This document shows, piece after piece, positions 24,601 through 38,216 of a stretch of 64,000 nt of DNA. The translations under genes were made by a program, and so were the position numbers. Position 1 is the first letter of the stretch, and each line of letters starts with the position of its first letter. The notes under the pieces were generated by a model. That model saw only the letters and a list, made by a program, of their open reading frames with translations, was not told the origin of the DNA and made no database searches. Source of the stretch: Arthrobotrys musiformis (Eukaryota > Ascomycota > Orbiliomycetes > Orbiliales > Orbiliaceae); assembly GCA_036971715.1 (NCBI GenBank), contig JAVHJL010000004.1, positions 2,046,001 through 2,110,000 on the forward strand. Direction: 5' to 3'.

Positions 24601-27600
24601 CCCAAATACCCCTGAGACTCGCCCGATCCGGATCTAGCTCTTGACTCTGTTTCTTCTCCCTATCCATCTGCTGCTCATCAACGAGATCAAGTATAAACTT
24701 CACCGCCCGTCTCGACATGTAGTATACGAAACCTCTTCGCTGGTTGACTTGATGTATATACCTCAATATAACATTCCTCAAATCATTGCTCCATTTCGCC
24801 TGCATGTTGTGAACGATGAAGCGGTTATTAAAGTCGTCATCCCACTTCGTATACGGTTCCGCTGCATCCATCATCGGCACGTCGTCATCCGACTTACTAC
24901 CAATACTAGAACAGTCGTCATCGATAGCAGATTCGTCAAGGTATTTTGACATATTGCGTAGCATGTTTTGCAGGAACTTAATCTTATCCGTGAGTACCGA
25001 ACTTTGCTGAATGAGACGCTCCGACTCTTTCATAAGCTTTTGGTTGTCCTTGTCTTGCTTTATGCTTTCGGCGAGGGTATCGAGGAGTTCTTTGTTCATG
25101 CGAAGCTGCGAATGGACCTTTTCCATACGCGATTGGATGAACTCGCACTGGATCTCCCTAGGATCGTTGTTTTGGTTCATCATACAATCGTGCGTGGCTT
25201 CGTGACCAAACGGGCTCCTGCCTTTTCTCCCTGTCGAACCTTCGCCGGTAGAATGATCCGTCTGTCTAAAGTACGTAAACCGCGGTGTGGACGCTAGCGG
25301 CATGATCTTTGTCGAAGGGCTATACCTTGTCGGGAGGATCCAATCCAGTTCCACAAAGTCATCAACATCAATCCAGTCCGTGTCTCCATCAGAGATCGAA
25401 AAGTTCGATGAGTCACCCAGGGGTGCTGTATCGTCGTTAATTGGCATATCAAAGCCGGCCCAATCCTTCACATCCTCTGAAGTCGAGCTAGCAATAGTAG
25501 CGGATACAGCTCTGATATCAGCGGTGGTGAAGTCCAACTCAGCTTGGTTGATACTCATGTTGGTGCTCCTCCGATCAACATTGAATCCCTTGATTTTTAT
25601 AACGCTTTCTTCTTTCCTTTGATGGGCGTCGAGGGTGAAACGATGCAATTTGACCTTAAGGCCGGTAGCCGTGATGGTATCCGTAGCTCCACCGGATTCG
25701 TTTTTATATTCTTCCGCGTCCTTATGTCTATATATATGGCTGAGGTATAAGGGTGATAGTAAGAGCTTATACTTGATAGTTGCGAGATGCCTGCCAAACT
25801 TCTTTGTCGATTTTTCTATTCCCGGGAAGAGGCGGCCTTGTCGGATGGGTAGTGACATAACACCGGAGAACAATCCTACCCAATCGTAGAAATGAGTGAA
25901 CACTCTAGGCGTTAAGTGGATGGTATTGTAAGCTGATGCCATCTTGTTGCTCGTCCAATCATGGTTTATTGGGGCGATCATCGAAATTGAAAGATGGATA
26001 TGGTGGCTCCTGAATCCTCTAAACGCATCGTAGACCTGAAGACATTATCGTTAGATAGCGGTTCTATCACAAGGGAATTTCGGTGCATATTTACCTCTTC
26101 CGAATTTTGTTGCATGGCCCTCGCAGCCTCCGGAGTTCGTAAAGTGATTTTATAATGTGGCAGGAATGCAAAGGATCTTTGCCGAACGATCCAATCTGGT
26201 TCTTGGCTGGTCTCTTGCTCGAATACCAGGCCCAGCTGCCACCTCACGCCACCAGTAGCCTTTAATATGACCTTCTTGAAGATAGCAATTGTTTTGTTAT
26301 AACTATCATTACTCATGAAACTCTGGTCATCCTCCGTTGTAGTCGAGGTGTCTTCAAAGATCTGAAGTGCCTGTGCGCTAAAGTCTGGTATTGCGAGGAA
26401 GTATTCTTTGCTTTCGACGATAAGAAAGTTTAACGGTTTATCATCGTTGGCGATGAAGCAGCGAACGTCCCCTCGCCAGCACTTCACGAAACCAGCGCCG
26501 TTGCCAGTGATCACATAAGGATCCCTTGAGCCCTTCAGGGTAACTTGAACATCTCCGTCTCCCTTCCACGCCCATCGAATGCGCGAGTGGATTGAAAGCC
26601 GAAGTTTGTCCCAGAAACCGATCTTTTCGGACGGATCTACGTGTGGTTTTGTGAACGTTTCGAATACCATCATCATATCTTGAATGGCGGGTTGGTATGA
26701 CGTTCCCCACGTAGCACGTGTGGTATATGGAGTATTTATAGTGATGTCGATATCAGAATAGGTCTTGACAGGCGATACGGTTCGGGAAACGTCAACCGCG
26801 AATCCTTTCTGTTTTTTACCCTCTCTATCTTCGGCGGGGACAATATCGACCTTGACATGTAGCATAGAGTCCTTGTCTCGTAACTCCTCCGCTACCACAA
26901 AGTCTGTCTCGAGCGACCAAGCAGGTATTCGGGGCGACAGTCCGGATTTCATCTGAGGGATATGTAGTAGGGGGAGGGGGTAGTCTCTCAAGTTAATGCG
27001 TGCCTCTCCCATGTTAAGTTTGATGTGCATTGGAACAAGCAATGAGAACTTGGTATCCTCCGGCAACCCCTTCCCGACTCTGTGCAGGAACTTTGGAAGG
27101 TGTTCTAGAGGAAATGATGGCTTATCTAGCGTCAGATCAAAATCGACGATAGAGGCTATTGCAAGAGCCGGCCGAGCCGGGACCTCTAATATCCTCTCCG
27201 TTTCTTCAACATCTGTTGGTAAATCATCTTCGCCTAGGAACTTCCGTCGCATGGCCTGAATTCTTGAACGGGTCTTCGGGATTGCCATCTTCATCTTTTG
27301 AATCCACACCTGTGAATTGTGTTCTTGCAATTTCCACCATGCCTTATTGATAGAGATGCTCGCTTCGCATGTCGGCCCTTGCGCATGGTCAAGGTTATAT
27401 CGCATTTTCCGACGGCCTCTTGAGTCTGTGGTAGGAGAGCCTTGATCTCCTTCAGTTCCATCTTTGTCGGTCAATACGCTACTAGCGTCAGAAGCGTTGA
27501 CTCCGTTGGGTGTAGGCTTGGCCGGGTGTGTCGTTCGAGTTGAATGCCGCCGATTCTTAGATTCAATAACCTTAGCAACCTTGGCGTCATATGCTTCTTC

Positions 27601-30600
27601 TCGAGCGATCCGGTTCTTCTGTTCGCTAAGACCAATCCTGTATATCATTGCCAACTTGCTCTCGAACAGATCATCCTCCAATTCAAATTGTAGCGCTTTC
27701 GCTTTGATCGATATCCTGGGTAGAATTTTCGCCTCTTCGGCCTTTTTCTCCGGGAGAGGGTCATTCGTTCCAGTTTTAAACCGGTGGAAGAGCTGCTGAG
27801 ATGCTTTGGCGGCATTGACTAAATTGTCCGTGACCTTATAGAGAACAAGTTGATGGGGAATCGCAATCCGTATCGCTTCCATTGTCAGATCGAGCGACTT
27901 TCGCTTGGAAAACACCTTTTGACTCTCGTATCGTCCCTCTCGCATATCGCCTCGGAAATGCTTTGCACTGATGACCCTTGCCCAACAGTTATTGAGCTTA
28001 GGGCTAGTGACATAGAATCTGATATTCCGTGCTTTGAGATAGGGAAACCCCCAGCGCTGTCTTCCTGCATCGAGATGGTAGATATCCAGCATCACTTTAG
28101 GGTTCTTCGCGAAATCTGCTTTGACCTTGACATGGCGAATCCGAATATCTACAGCGACAAATTCCTCCTGCTTCATTGGACTCTCGACTAAGTCCAACCC
28201 AGCGAAGGTTGGGCTTGGCATGAATTGTTCTGTAGGTGAACCGAACCGTTTTGCGCTCTTGACAGAACGGAAATCTCCAAAAGCATCTTTCAGCACTCGA
28301 GCTGCTATCAAAACGGAATAATGGCGGAGTAGCGAGTAATGTAGAAACAAGGTTTTAGTGTGTGACGTTACGAGGAGTGTCGGGCCATCCTGATCTGTGA
28401 CGGAGGAAAGTGCCACCTCGAAGTGTGGTAAGGCGCACATCGGGTCTACGTCCCAAGTTTCGACCGAGTCGACAGCAAATCCCTCGAGCCCATGGATATG
28501 GAATGACAGTTTGCGGCCATCTGTTGGGTTTTTCGACGGCCGTGGTCCTTGAAGGGGTATTTTCTCGTCCATGCCGATAGCCCTTGATGTCCTCCGCTTA
28601 GGATGACTCTTCTCTCGGGATTTGCTGATGACCTGGGACTTGTATTCCAAGGACCAGGAGTCCATCTGAACCGCTGCACCGCGTAAGTCTTCTGATATTT
28701 GCTCGTCCTTCCCAGCTACTTCGAAACTGAAATCTTTGCCGTCGACCTTGAATTGAACGAGCCATTCTGGAATACTTCGCAAAAAGGATTGTTGTTCGCC
28801 AAATTGATTGTGCGATGACTTCCCAGGTACCACATCTCGTTGAAACTGTTTTACCATCTGCTTGATGCCCTGAACGATCTCCGTGCGGACCATCCTTGTG
28901 TTACATGATGCGAGTTCGCAAGTACCCGCGAGGCGGACCTCAGGAGATGCATCCAGTTGTCCTTTGACCTCAAGAGTTTCGAGCTGGAAAAGATCGTGCC
29001 TTTCGCCCCCTGAAGCACGGTAAAAGAGGCATACGCTTGAAACACGTATCGAAGTGGTCAAGACATAATGGTTCTGGCTTGTCGCTACGTGGGATGATTC
29101 GATTTCATGAGACGCTGATGAAATACTGAAAATCAACATATCTGTGAGAGGAGGGTTCTTGGGGTTGGATTTGTCGAAAGCTGGGAGTAAGACTCTGATG
29201 ACCGGTTCATGGACGGAGAATTTGATGTTGGTTTTGGGTAGGAGACGGGAGATCAGCTGTTGTGGGCCGCCGAAGCTGTGATTCCGGGGTTTTCCTTTTC
29301 TTTGTTTGAAGAGGTTAACGACTATGGGGAGATGCTTGGGTTCGAGGTCAACTGATGGGGATGTTACGACAATGCTTGCGTTCACAACATTAGAATTACG
29401 GTCTGCCTCAGGGCACTCGGCAAGCTCGATGACCTTTGAAGGGAGCGTCATCTTTGAAGTCATGGTGACCATTGGGACGTAGAGCAGCTGGTCCACTCTC
29501 CCCATTTGGTCATCAATTTTGAAAGCCAGGGAAATGGCAGCAAGGAGTGCTTGGTGAGCAATATCATTAGGAGAGAAGTCCCTTTAAAAGAAGTACAGTT
29601 AGTAAGGTGAATTGGCAACGAGACGGAGCCATGCATATTACTCACATTCGATGCGCTGGGCTGTCCTGCTCTAGCTTATGCAGGTCAAGACCTAACTCTT
29701 TGAGCGACATTGTCGCAATAAGAGGTTTTCCGGAGGGCCTGATGTCGTTGGCAACTTTCGATATCTCCAGGATCGCCACGGTCGCCTGGACTTCGTGCAA
29801 ACCGCTAATAATAGAGGAAAATATATCCTTGGATTCTGTGACAATCTCGACCAACCGCTCCGTCCGGCTCCCTGGCATTGACATCTCACCCATGATGGAG
29901 CCAAGCGAGAGATTCCGTTTGTGATGGAGCGGCCGCTGAGGTTTCGTCTGTTCCCGGATATTGTCCCGGAAGCTGTTTATCTCGTCCAATGGTATCCGTA
30001 GCTTTCCAACTTTCATATCAATGGAGACATCTTTTAGGGCCTGGTCCTTCTCCTCCAGCACCCCGCCAATATTTAGATGGATAGTATCGCTGATCAGAAC
30101 CGATTTTCCGCCTTGTGGGGTCAAAAGAATGCTTCGACAACCGATTACACACTCAAAGGGGTACCTCCCACTATTTGTCCCTTCAGCTCCCTCGCAAGAA
30201 TTGAAGTCGCTATGCGATCTGGCGTCCTTCCGAGGAATTACTGAGGCCCCGACGGCTCCAATTTGGACCTTCCCGGCATGGCGAACTTCGATTGTAGTAT
30301 TGTTGAAGATGACATCGACCATTCTGATCCACCCCACAAATCTTCGAAATATATGCAGGATCTTCCGGCAGCGTTCTACCAGCCTTTTCGTTTCTTCCAT
30401 CTGTCTCTTCGTCCGTTGTTTGAATATGTCGTCACCGCCATCTTTCAGGAATTCCAGCAGATCTTCCGTGCTTCGGACGGGTTTGGCCTTGGGATCGATG
30501 CTCTCTTCTTCGGGATGCTTGCCGTTTGGTACATTTCCAGGCTTTCGAGGTATATCGGGTTTCGGTTTTGGATTGAAAGATATCGTCGAATCTCTCACAA

Positions 30601-30856
30601 CCAGGCTGACCCATGTCGGTTGCGAGAAAGTGGGTCTGTGGAAAAGAATGCCAGCTCTAACAATGTTGACGTCGACGCCACCGCTGGAGAATTGGACACC
30701 TCGAATGGACAGGTATCCGAATCGCTGTATCGAAACGCCGGTTATGATCCGTAGGACGGCGAAAAGTAGAAAGGAACATAGGTAGAACACAACGACGACG
30801 CCGAGCAAGGAGGACAGCGTCAGCGATGATGTAAACATGGCGGCTCGTTCTATCAT
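21695..30856 (-). CDS. FMP27: Bridge-like lipid-transfer protein Fmp27/Hob (BLTP2)
   Basis: Five exons on the minus strand: 30856-29646, 29581-26095, 26035-22372, 22310-21877 and 21811-21695, in frame, 2970 residues. The N-terminus has one hydrophobic helix (about residues 13-35) followed by the start of the repeating beta-groove. Diagnostic blocks are GFWDK in SEKIGFWDKLRLSI near residue 1390 and WPPW in SWPPWVPMENML near residue 2200. The exon 2-3 join restores EEVYDAFRGFRSHH. Fmp27 relatives (yeast Fmp27 and Ypr117w, fly hobbit, human BLTP2) are rod-like proteins at ER-plasma membrane contacts that move phospholipids. The C-terminal 180 residues are Ser-rich and disordered, ending in an exon that opens with six Gln codons (CAA/CAG). 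A Lys/Ala-rich stretch (AAAAAAAAGAKK) lies before the last conserved block. An alternative Met lies six codons downstream of the start. Confidence 0.95.
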
Positions 30857-33102
30857 TGTTTCGGGCTGATGTTGGGTTGGTTGGGTGGGTGATTATTATT
30901 GTCTATGTTATATCGAGGAGGGTCGTGTGATAGGCACCCACTCCGGTCCCCGTCAAAAGACGACGGCACGGGCCGTCGAGAGGACTGGAGGGTTATCGCG
31001 ATTTTTGTGAGTATGGTAGGGATCGAGGGGTTCCTGTATAGGGACGAGATTGGACAGGATTGGGCTGAACTGGGTCGGATTGGACTAGGACCTAAAGTCA
31101 GGGTACCGAAAGAGGGAGTCGACCTGCGAAATAGCTCGCGTTGTGCCACCAAAATCCACGGAGTCGATTGGGCCTGGTCATCGAATCGAGATCGAAATCT
31201 AGTTCGAGTCGAGTCGAAGTTGATGCGGAATTCAAATATCCAATGAGACGGGGGAGTTTTTTTTAGTACCTGTTTGTAAGTTTGCTTTTTCGCTGGTAGA
31301 ACCGTGGCGATGAACGAAGGATAGTTTTTTTAGTAGAGAGAGCTACTTAGGTCGAGATCAACTGGAACTGGAGCAGTTTTGTCGACCACTGCCCAATAGG
31401 TGCTGCACTACCGCTCAAGTATATACAGCACCCGTATACTTCAGCATGTGTATAGATGTCGAGTAGGCCTCCTGACGGCGATGACGGCCACCGGAAAGAT
31501 TCGAGCCGGCCGGGGGAAGGATAGGGAGTATTTTAAAATGGTAACTCGGTGACAAAGGTCCTTCACAAGATGGAGGCCAATTCCAACAGCGTGTCGGTTA
31601 GTCTAGTTGGTTGTAGTAAGTGTCACCAGGAACGAGAACAAGAACAGGAACATGATCGATCATGTAAGTGCTGCAGCCATGGACACCTGCATCTGGTTAG
31701 TAGCCCGCCAGCAGAAGAAACTCGACTCGATAGATCGCCAGCTCCTCGGAGCAACCACTTACTTGTGTATATAATATACGTGTGTACCTAACACACTTGG
31801 TCGTTGATTGGGTACTCAGCTAGCATACAGACATGAAGAACGGGAGAAAGAACAGGAATAAGGGAGAATAAGCAGTCGATATCGTTAAAATTAATATAAG
31901 ATCTAAGGAAGTACTTGTCCTTTGTCAGCAGAATACAGAGCAGTCAATATTCAATAGCAGTTAGTAAATAGCTTCTGCGAGGCCCACCCCGGTCCGTGTT
32001 TAATATCAGCAAGTGAGTGGTCAATTCTCCCCTGAACGACGAACGATCAAATATCGAATGACATATTAATATGGATTGATCCGGTATGTCCGTCCAGCCA
32101 GGCACGCACAGGCACGCATCGGGGCTAGTTTTAGTTGGTGAATAAGATGTGGACATGAGCCGGGGGGAGGGATGAAAAGGAAAGGCTTGTCTTATCTCAT
32201 CCCGCCGCCCGACGGCTGCGACATGACATGCACTTCTCTCTCTTCTCTTCCACTCACCGATTGACTAATAGATGACAGGTGTCCCGGGGGAGGAGAGGTT
32301 ACATACCCGCATGCATGTATGTATATAGTATGTAACACTGCTAGTGAAGTACCGGGTATATTATCCCTCACTCCGACCATCCCCATGCTATATTCATTTT
32401 ATATTGAGTGTGTCGTGAGAGAGGTCAGCCCCGGGAGACTCGGGGATAGCACCGGGGATAGCACCATCCCGGGGACACCGCAATCGGAGATGTGAGATGT
32501 TGGCGTTGTTTGCCCCACCAAACAAAAACAACACAACACCAAACAAACAACACCACGCCCAACACATTCGCATCGCACAGCACAGAACCAAAAAAAAAAT
32601 AAAGAACGGCCTCGCTCACACCAAAAAAACGGGACACTAAGCCAAAAGAACAAACCCAGAAAAATTTGCCTGCAAATAGCAATCCTGCCTACAACCACAC
32701 CACACTCACCCACCGGGCTTGCATCTGAACCACCAACCATTCCATCCATCCATCATCAACCAACCATCGACCATCACCATCACCACCACCGGCCTGGTAC
32801 CCGTCTATACGACCCCCCCAGGCTTCACTCATCTCCCTCCTCCCCTCCTTCGCTTCCCTCTCCACCTTTCGATATCTACAGGAAGCTTCCCGTAGCTATC
32901 GCTATACCCTCTCATATGTTAGTTCCGAAGCTCCCGTCGCTTTGATCATATCCCTCAAATCAGCTATCTCCAGCTCTGCTAACCGCCCATCCCACCATGG
33001 GACTGTCTTTTTTTCGCAGAACCCTTCCAATTGAACTTCTCGATCGCTAGCGACTACATACTACATACTACCGTAGACCGTATCCAATCTCAAACCGCAA
33101 TC
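30857..33102. other. Intergenic region between divergent FMP27 and TIF3 genes
   Basis: A 2.2 kb divergent promoter region without a supportable gene. It contains a GTACCTAAC word (about 31784-31792), CTACTTAGGT (31343-31352), and C/A-rich tracts around 32500-32800 before the eIF4B leader. No tRNA-like fold was convincing. Confidence 0.55.
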
Positions 33103-35331
33103 ATGGGTAGGATATCTCCCTCCCAACTCGATACTCTGTCGCATCTAGGTGTCCTTTGAAGAATCAATGAAAGAAAAGCCACATATTAGCGACGGGATCA
33201 TCGGGATTCCTCTCAAATCCCGGAGGCTTTAAATGACACCGTCGTCTCCGTCTCCTTCCCCCGGCTTCTATCCTTATTCTTCTCTGGACCACCGATGCGA
33301 CCTTTAAATCTCGAAAGACTTTAGTCTAATAACATTTATTTTCCTTACAGGGCCAAAGAAAGATCAAAAGAAGATGACCTTGGGCGAGTTCATGAATGAC
33401 GACAGTAAGCTAAACCTTCATCTCAAACTTCTTATGTAAATTTCCGTAGTGATGAGGCTGACCGATGGGGAATATAAAGCATATGGCTCCTGGGCCGATG
33501 AGATGGAGGATATCCATATCCCCACTATCCGTAAGTACCTAATATCCATCAATTAAGACCTATTGTTTCTTCAGCTGCTAATTGATGTTTTTTAGCATCC
33601 GGTGAGTGATTTTAGCTTGGTGCCGACACTGACACCACATTTCGGTTTCCAACATAACCCTAACGAATCCTATAGGAGAGCGGACTGGTTACGGAAACCG
33701 TTCCCGTAACGACTACGGCAGCTCCAGCCGTACTGGCTCTTTCGCTGGACTCGGAGGAGGTAAGAATGCCCCTTTTCCAGGTCATGACATAATCCGACCA
33801 ATCGCTAATTTTTATCATCGAAACTTTCAAGACCGCGACGGTTACTCTCGTCGCCCTGATCTCCCTCTTCCAACCAAGCCACCATTCACTGCCCACATCG
33901 GAAATCTCTCCTTTGATGCTACCGAGGAAGATATTTCCGAATTCTTTGCCCAATGCGATATTTCAAATGTGAGACTTGTTCGTGACAGGATTGGCGACCG
34001 TCCTAAGGGGTTCGGCTATGTCGAATTCCACACTTTGGACGGGCTCAAGAAAGCCCTTGACCTCAACAACGGGATAATTCGTACACGTAATGTTAGAATC
34101 AGCGTTGCTGATCCTCGTAAGTTTCCGAAACCCCCCAGTATGTAAAATCCTATATCAAACACTAATATTCGATGCCGGGGTATCTGTAGCGAAGGATAGA
34201 CCGGATGATCGCACAAATGTTGATACTTGGCGTCGTGCTGGACCTCTTCCACCAGCTGAGGCACCCCCTATGAGACGTAATAACAGCAGATATAACGACA
34301 ACGCCAGCGAGTCTGGCGGTGACAACTTCTCCCGCCGTGGCAGCGGATACGGCCATCACAACGAGGGTGATGGCAAGTTCAGAGACTACAACAACTGGGA
34401 GCGAAAAGGACCTCTCCCACCCCCAACCCCGACAGATACACAATCCGAGTCAGGACGCCCACCACGACACGAGCGCGGTGACAGGAGGAGATCTCCTGCC
34501 GTCAACCCCTTCGACAGGGAGAGGCAGCCATCTATCCAAGGCGAGGAGCGCTCGGAAAGGCCCGAACGACCCCGACGCGAGTACAACCGACCTCCAGCAC
34601 CGGAACGTGTCCTAAGTGCCGCTGAGAAGGACACCCAATGGCGCCGAGGAGCTAAACCCGATATCCCAGAAGATCAGCTGAAAGAACAGTATAAACAACA
34701 ACCACAAACCCCAACCCTACCACCCCCGTCTCCTGCCCATCCACCAAAGGGCGCTCATCCACCCTCCGGCCCGAAAGGAAGCTATGTTCCGCCCCCGAGC
34801 CCCGGCGCTCCTCTCACTCGACCAAAGCTTGAGTTGAAGAAGAGAAGCGAGGCCCTCCCGGTTGATGCTAACCAAGCAGCAGGCCATTCCGACTCCAAGT
34901 CAAATCCCTTCGGCGCCGCTCGTCCTATTGATACCAGCGCCCGAGAGAAAGAGATAGAGGAGAAGAAAGCAAAGCAAGCCGCTGAACGGAAAGCAAAGGA
35001 GGAGAAAGTTAAGGAGGAAAAGAAGGCCGCCCAAGCCGCCAAGGCTGCTGAGAAGGCCGAGAAGAAGGCTAGGGGAGAAGGTGAACCGGAGACTCCAAGC
35101 ACCACCCGCAACTTCGATCTTCTCCGACGAGCCTCAGCGGCCAACAATACCGATGACGTCAATCAAACCGAGCTTGATCCTGAAGAGCCCACAGAGACCA
35201 AGGAAGAGCTAAAGCAGCCAGCCAAGGCTGTTCCCAAGGTATCGCTCCCAGGCGACCAAACTGCTAAGCAGCTCGAAGATGAGGGATGGTCTACAGTCAA
35301 GAGGGGTCGCGGGGCGAACGGAAAGGCTTAG
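33103..35331 (+). CDS. TIF3: Translation initiation factor eIF4B
   Basis: Seven exons: 33103-33106, 33351-33404, 33480-33530, 33596-33601, 33676-33759, 33832-34116 and 34190-35331, total 541 residues, in frame. The first exon carries only ATG plus one base. The N-terminus reads MGPKKDQKKMTLGEF and then YGSWADEMEDIHIPT, the typical fungal eIF4B opening. One RRM spans about residues 86-161 (RNP2 HIGNLSF, RNP1 KGFGYVEF). After it come repeated WRR(A/G)GPLPP-type units (TWRRAGPLPP, NWERKGPLPP, QWRRGAKP), then Pro-rich and Lys/Ala/Glu-rich coiled stretches. Known role: stimulates eIF4A helicase and mRNA loading onto the 40S ribosome. Oddity: exon 4 is a 6-base microexon (Pro-Ser) whose skipping would also keep frame. 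Confidence 0.93.
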
Positions 35332-36883
35332 GCGTCTGGATATGCCTTGACCTCGCATTCCCTGCCATAATCTCCCGGATCCGCAATTTCTTCTTTTCTA
35401 TCTTTCGGTATAATGATAACCTTAAAAGCGCACTCTCTTACTTCGACAGCTGACGACTCACCAACCTCTCTGACCCATCGCACCCTTCCTTTCTCCCGGG
35501 CCCGCGACAGTACCGCTGCACTTCTCTTGTACATTGTAGTGACAGTGTACGCTTTCGTATCAGCTCTCAAAACCGATCACTCAATCATTTCTCTTTCTTC
35601 CTTACTTTTATCTTTTTGTTTAGTCATATTTACTACACAAAAGGCGAATCAGGGGTTGTCTGTTCCTTTTTTTTTTTTTTTTTTTTTTTTTCTTGGTATG
35701 AATGATCTTTTATATGTTGGATGCAGGCAGGATAAAAAAAAGAACTTGATCCTGTTTTTAACGTCCAGAGCTATGTCCTTCGAAATGCATATTTCCTTCT
35801 CCCTCTTCATTCCCCTTCCTTTTCATTGTGTGATATTATCATGGATTATTCGAAATTCGTAGTACTAGAAAAAGCATCCTTTTCATGCTTGTTGATTTCG
35901 CTTTTCCCTCAGTTGAAGTTAACGTTCTGCCGTTTTCGTCCCCCCCTTCTCGCAGTCTTTCATGGTCCCTGATATGATGACGGTTTCCTCGTAAAAAAAA
36001 AACCAACCGTTTCTTAATGTTGTAATATCGCTATGACCACTCACTTGCCAATGACCTACTCATGTATGGGAATGAATGTCTCCCTTCTTTATTCCAGGTC
36101 ACTGCACCGTTTCGTAGTTAATTTTTTTATATTTTCAAATTTGTGCATTCGAGAAGGGGGGGTGATGAGAGGCATGATATCAAGTTGTATGATTTTCCCC
36201 CTGTTGCTTTCACTTTCGATCATGGTCCCTTCGGTGCGGCTCCTGGTTCATAATTGTTATACAAAAAGTTCCTCGTTTCGCTCCTTTTTTTTTTTTTTTT
36301 TTGGTTTTCCCTTATCGTCATTATTATTATTATTATGATACCTTGGTAGTGCATTATAGTAGTAATTTAGTATAACTATTCTATCTCCACTTTTTTTTTA
36401 CATTCTTTTTCCTTGGTCTCGAGAGAATCCACATAGTTCGGGAGTATAGAATAGTGAGGTGGAAGAAGCCCTGCGTTGTTCCCGACGTTGGAAAGCGTTC
36501 AGAGTGTTTGTCCAGCCCAACCTTCCCAATCCAGCGCAACAGCCCAGTTTTCAGCAGGCGAGGGCTCAAAACCCTCATTCACGTGCCAAGCCCCCAATTT
36601 TGCGTGGTGGCCCGAAGCAGGGTTGGTCCACAACGAAATTCCATTCCCGCCTACCAAAGTCAACACCAAGTCCTTTTTTTTCCCGACAAAAAAAATCAAC
36701 GAAAACCCAGCAACCCCATCGACACCATCGACAACCCCCCATATCCCCCGCCGGAAGAAAAATATAATTCAAGGTATTACCATACCGTCTCGACCTGTCA
36801 TAACGTCGAATTGCTTTGCTTGGAGGAAATTGGGTTTTTGAGAAGGATAGAAAAGCTAACGACGCTTTGATATTGATTTTAAG
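35332..36883. other. Intergenic region with long poly-T tracts
   Basis: No gene seen. Contains T runs near 35669-35692 and 36286-36302 and the leader of the eL32 gene. Confidence 0.55.
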
Positions 36884-37645
36884 ATGACTACCGTCAAGCA
36901 CGTCCCAATCGTCAAGAAGCGTATGTAACACACTCCCGACAAAGATTCAAATGGAAAAAGCTGGTGAAGAGGAGGGAGAATCAAGGATTGGATATGAAAT
37001 TGGAGGGAAATATGGGGGTGGATTGGGGGATATTGAAGTTTTGGTGAAATGGAAGGGAAATGCTGACGGATTGATATTGGGGAATATACAGACAGGAAGA
37101 GGTTCAACCGACACCAGTCGGACCGCTTCAAGTGCGTCGACGCTTCATGGAGGAAACCAAAGGGTATCGATAACCGTGTCCGAAGACGGTTCAAGGGACA
37201 GGCCGCTATGCCAAAGGTACACCTCCATTCTGCTACGGGGAAAAGAGGAGGGACGCAAGGAGATATTCTACGACCAGCCTGCGATGTGGAAGAACTATGG
37301 GGATAAAGAATATTGGAAGCTAATGTGCGGAAACTCTTTGGATGGAATATAGATTGGTTACGGATCCAACAAGAAGACCAGACACATGACGCCTTCCGGC
37401 CACAAGGCTTTCCTCGTCCACAACGTCAACGATGTTGACCTGCTCCTCATGCACAACCACACCTTCGCTGCCGAGTACGTGCTCGTCTTTTTTCATAAAT
37501 CACGTTGGGAAATAGAGGATACTAATTGGAATGCAGGATCTCCCACGCCGTCAGCTCGAGAAAGAGGATCGAAATCATCGCCAAGGCTAAGGCTCTCGGT
37601 GTCAAGGTCACAAATCCAAAGGGCAGAGTCACCACCGACGTATAA
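36884..37645 (+). CDS. RPL32: 60S ribosomal protein eL32
   Basis: Four exons, 36884-36920, 37092-37216, 37353-37474 and 37537-37645, give 130 residues, the usual length. The sequence is near-canonical eL32: VKHVPIVKK, then RHQSDRF, SWRKPKGIDNRVRRRFKG, GSNKKTRHM, AVSSRKRIEIIAKAKALG and the end NPKGRVTTDV. It is a structural protein of the large ribosomal subunit. Introns 1 (171 bases) and 2 (136 bases) are longer than others in the window, as is common for ribosomal-protein genes. The exon 1-2 join gives KKHRKRF where most fungi have KKRTK(R/T)F, so that acceptor (AG at 37090-37091) is the least certain border. Confidence 0.95.
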
Positions 37646-38216
37646 GCATATCGCCTTTTGCTTTTCCGTCCTCCGTTTTCTCCATGTACCCGACATTTTT
37701 ATTTACGAAAATACCATTACGCCCTCTCACTCCAAAAAACCCTTCTCTCTCTCTCGTGTACATTTTTCCCACGGTGTCTTTGTCACGGCTTTGTATCGTT
37801 CCCATTTTGTTCAGCTTCTCTTTTTCCTATTTCCTTTTTACTCTTACGCATTTTTCTTATATAATTGGGAAGTCCGGCACACTACACACTCACACACCCA
37901 CAATTCCCGGTCTTCGAGGTTCGAGGATTCCGGGTTGACACATTTATTCCTCCGAGGGTTTCTTTTTTTTACCCTTTTTTTTCTCTCTTTTTCGTCCGGA
38001 TGGGAAAGTCTTTACTACACATTCACACATCTTTTCTGTTGCCTCCCTCAGAAAAACGAAAGGCGTCCCTTTAGACTTTTATCCTACAATCACCCCGCTA
38101 ATAGAAAGGCTATTCCAATGTTCGAAATGAGATTAAAAAGAAACAAAAAGAAAGAAGTCCCATAGTAATACAATACAATAAGAAGAGAACACCCGTGAAG
38201 TACCTCATGTTACCAT
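37646..38216. other. Convergent intergenic spacer
   Basis: T-rich 3' flank of the ribosomal protein gene; no gene seen. Confidence 0.6.

Noticed and set aside
31495..31515. tRNA B-box-like GATTCGAGCC
   Set aside because: No A box at suitable spacing and no cloverleaf could be drawn around it.
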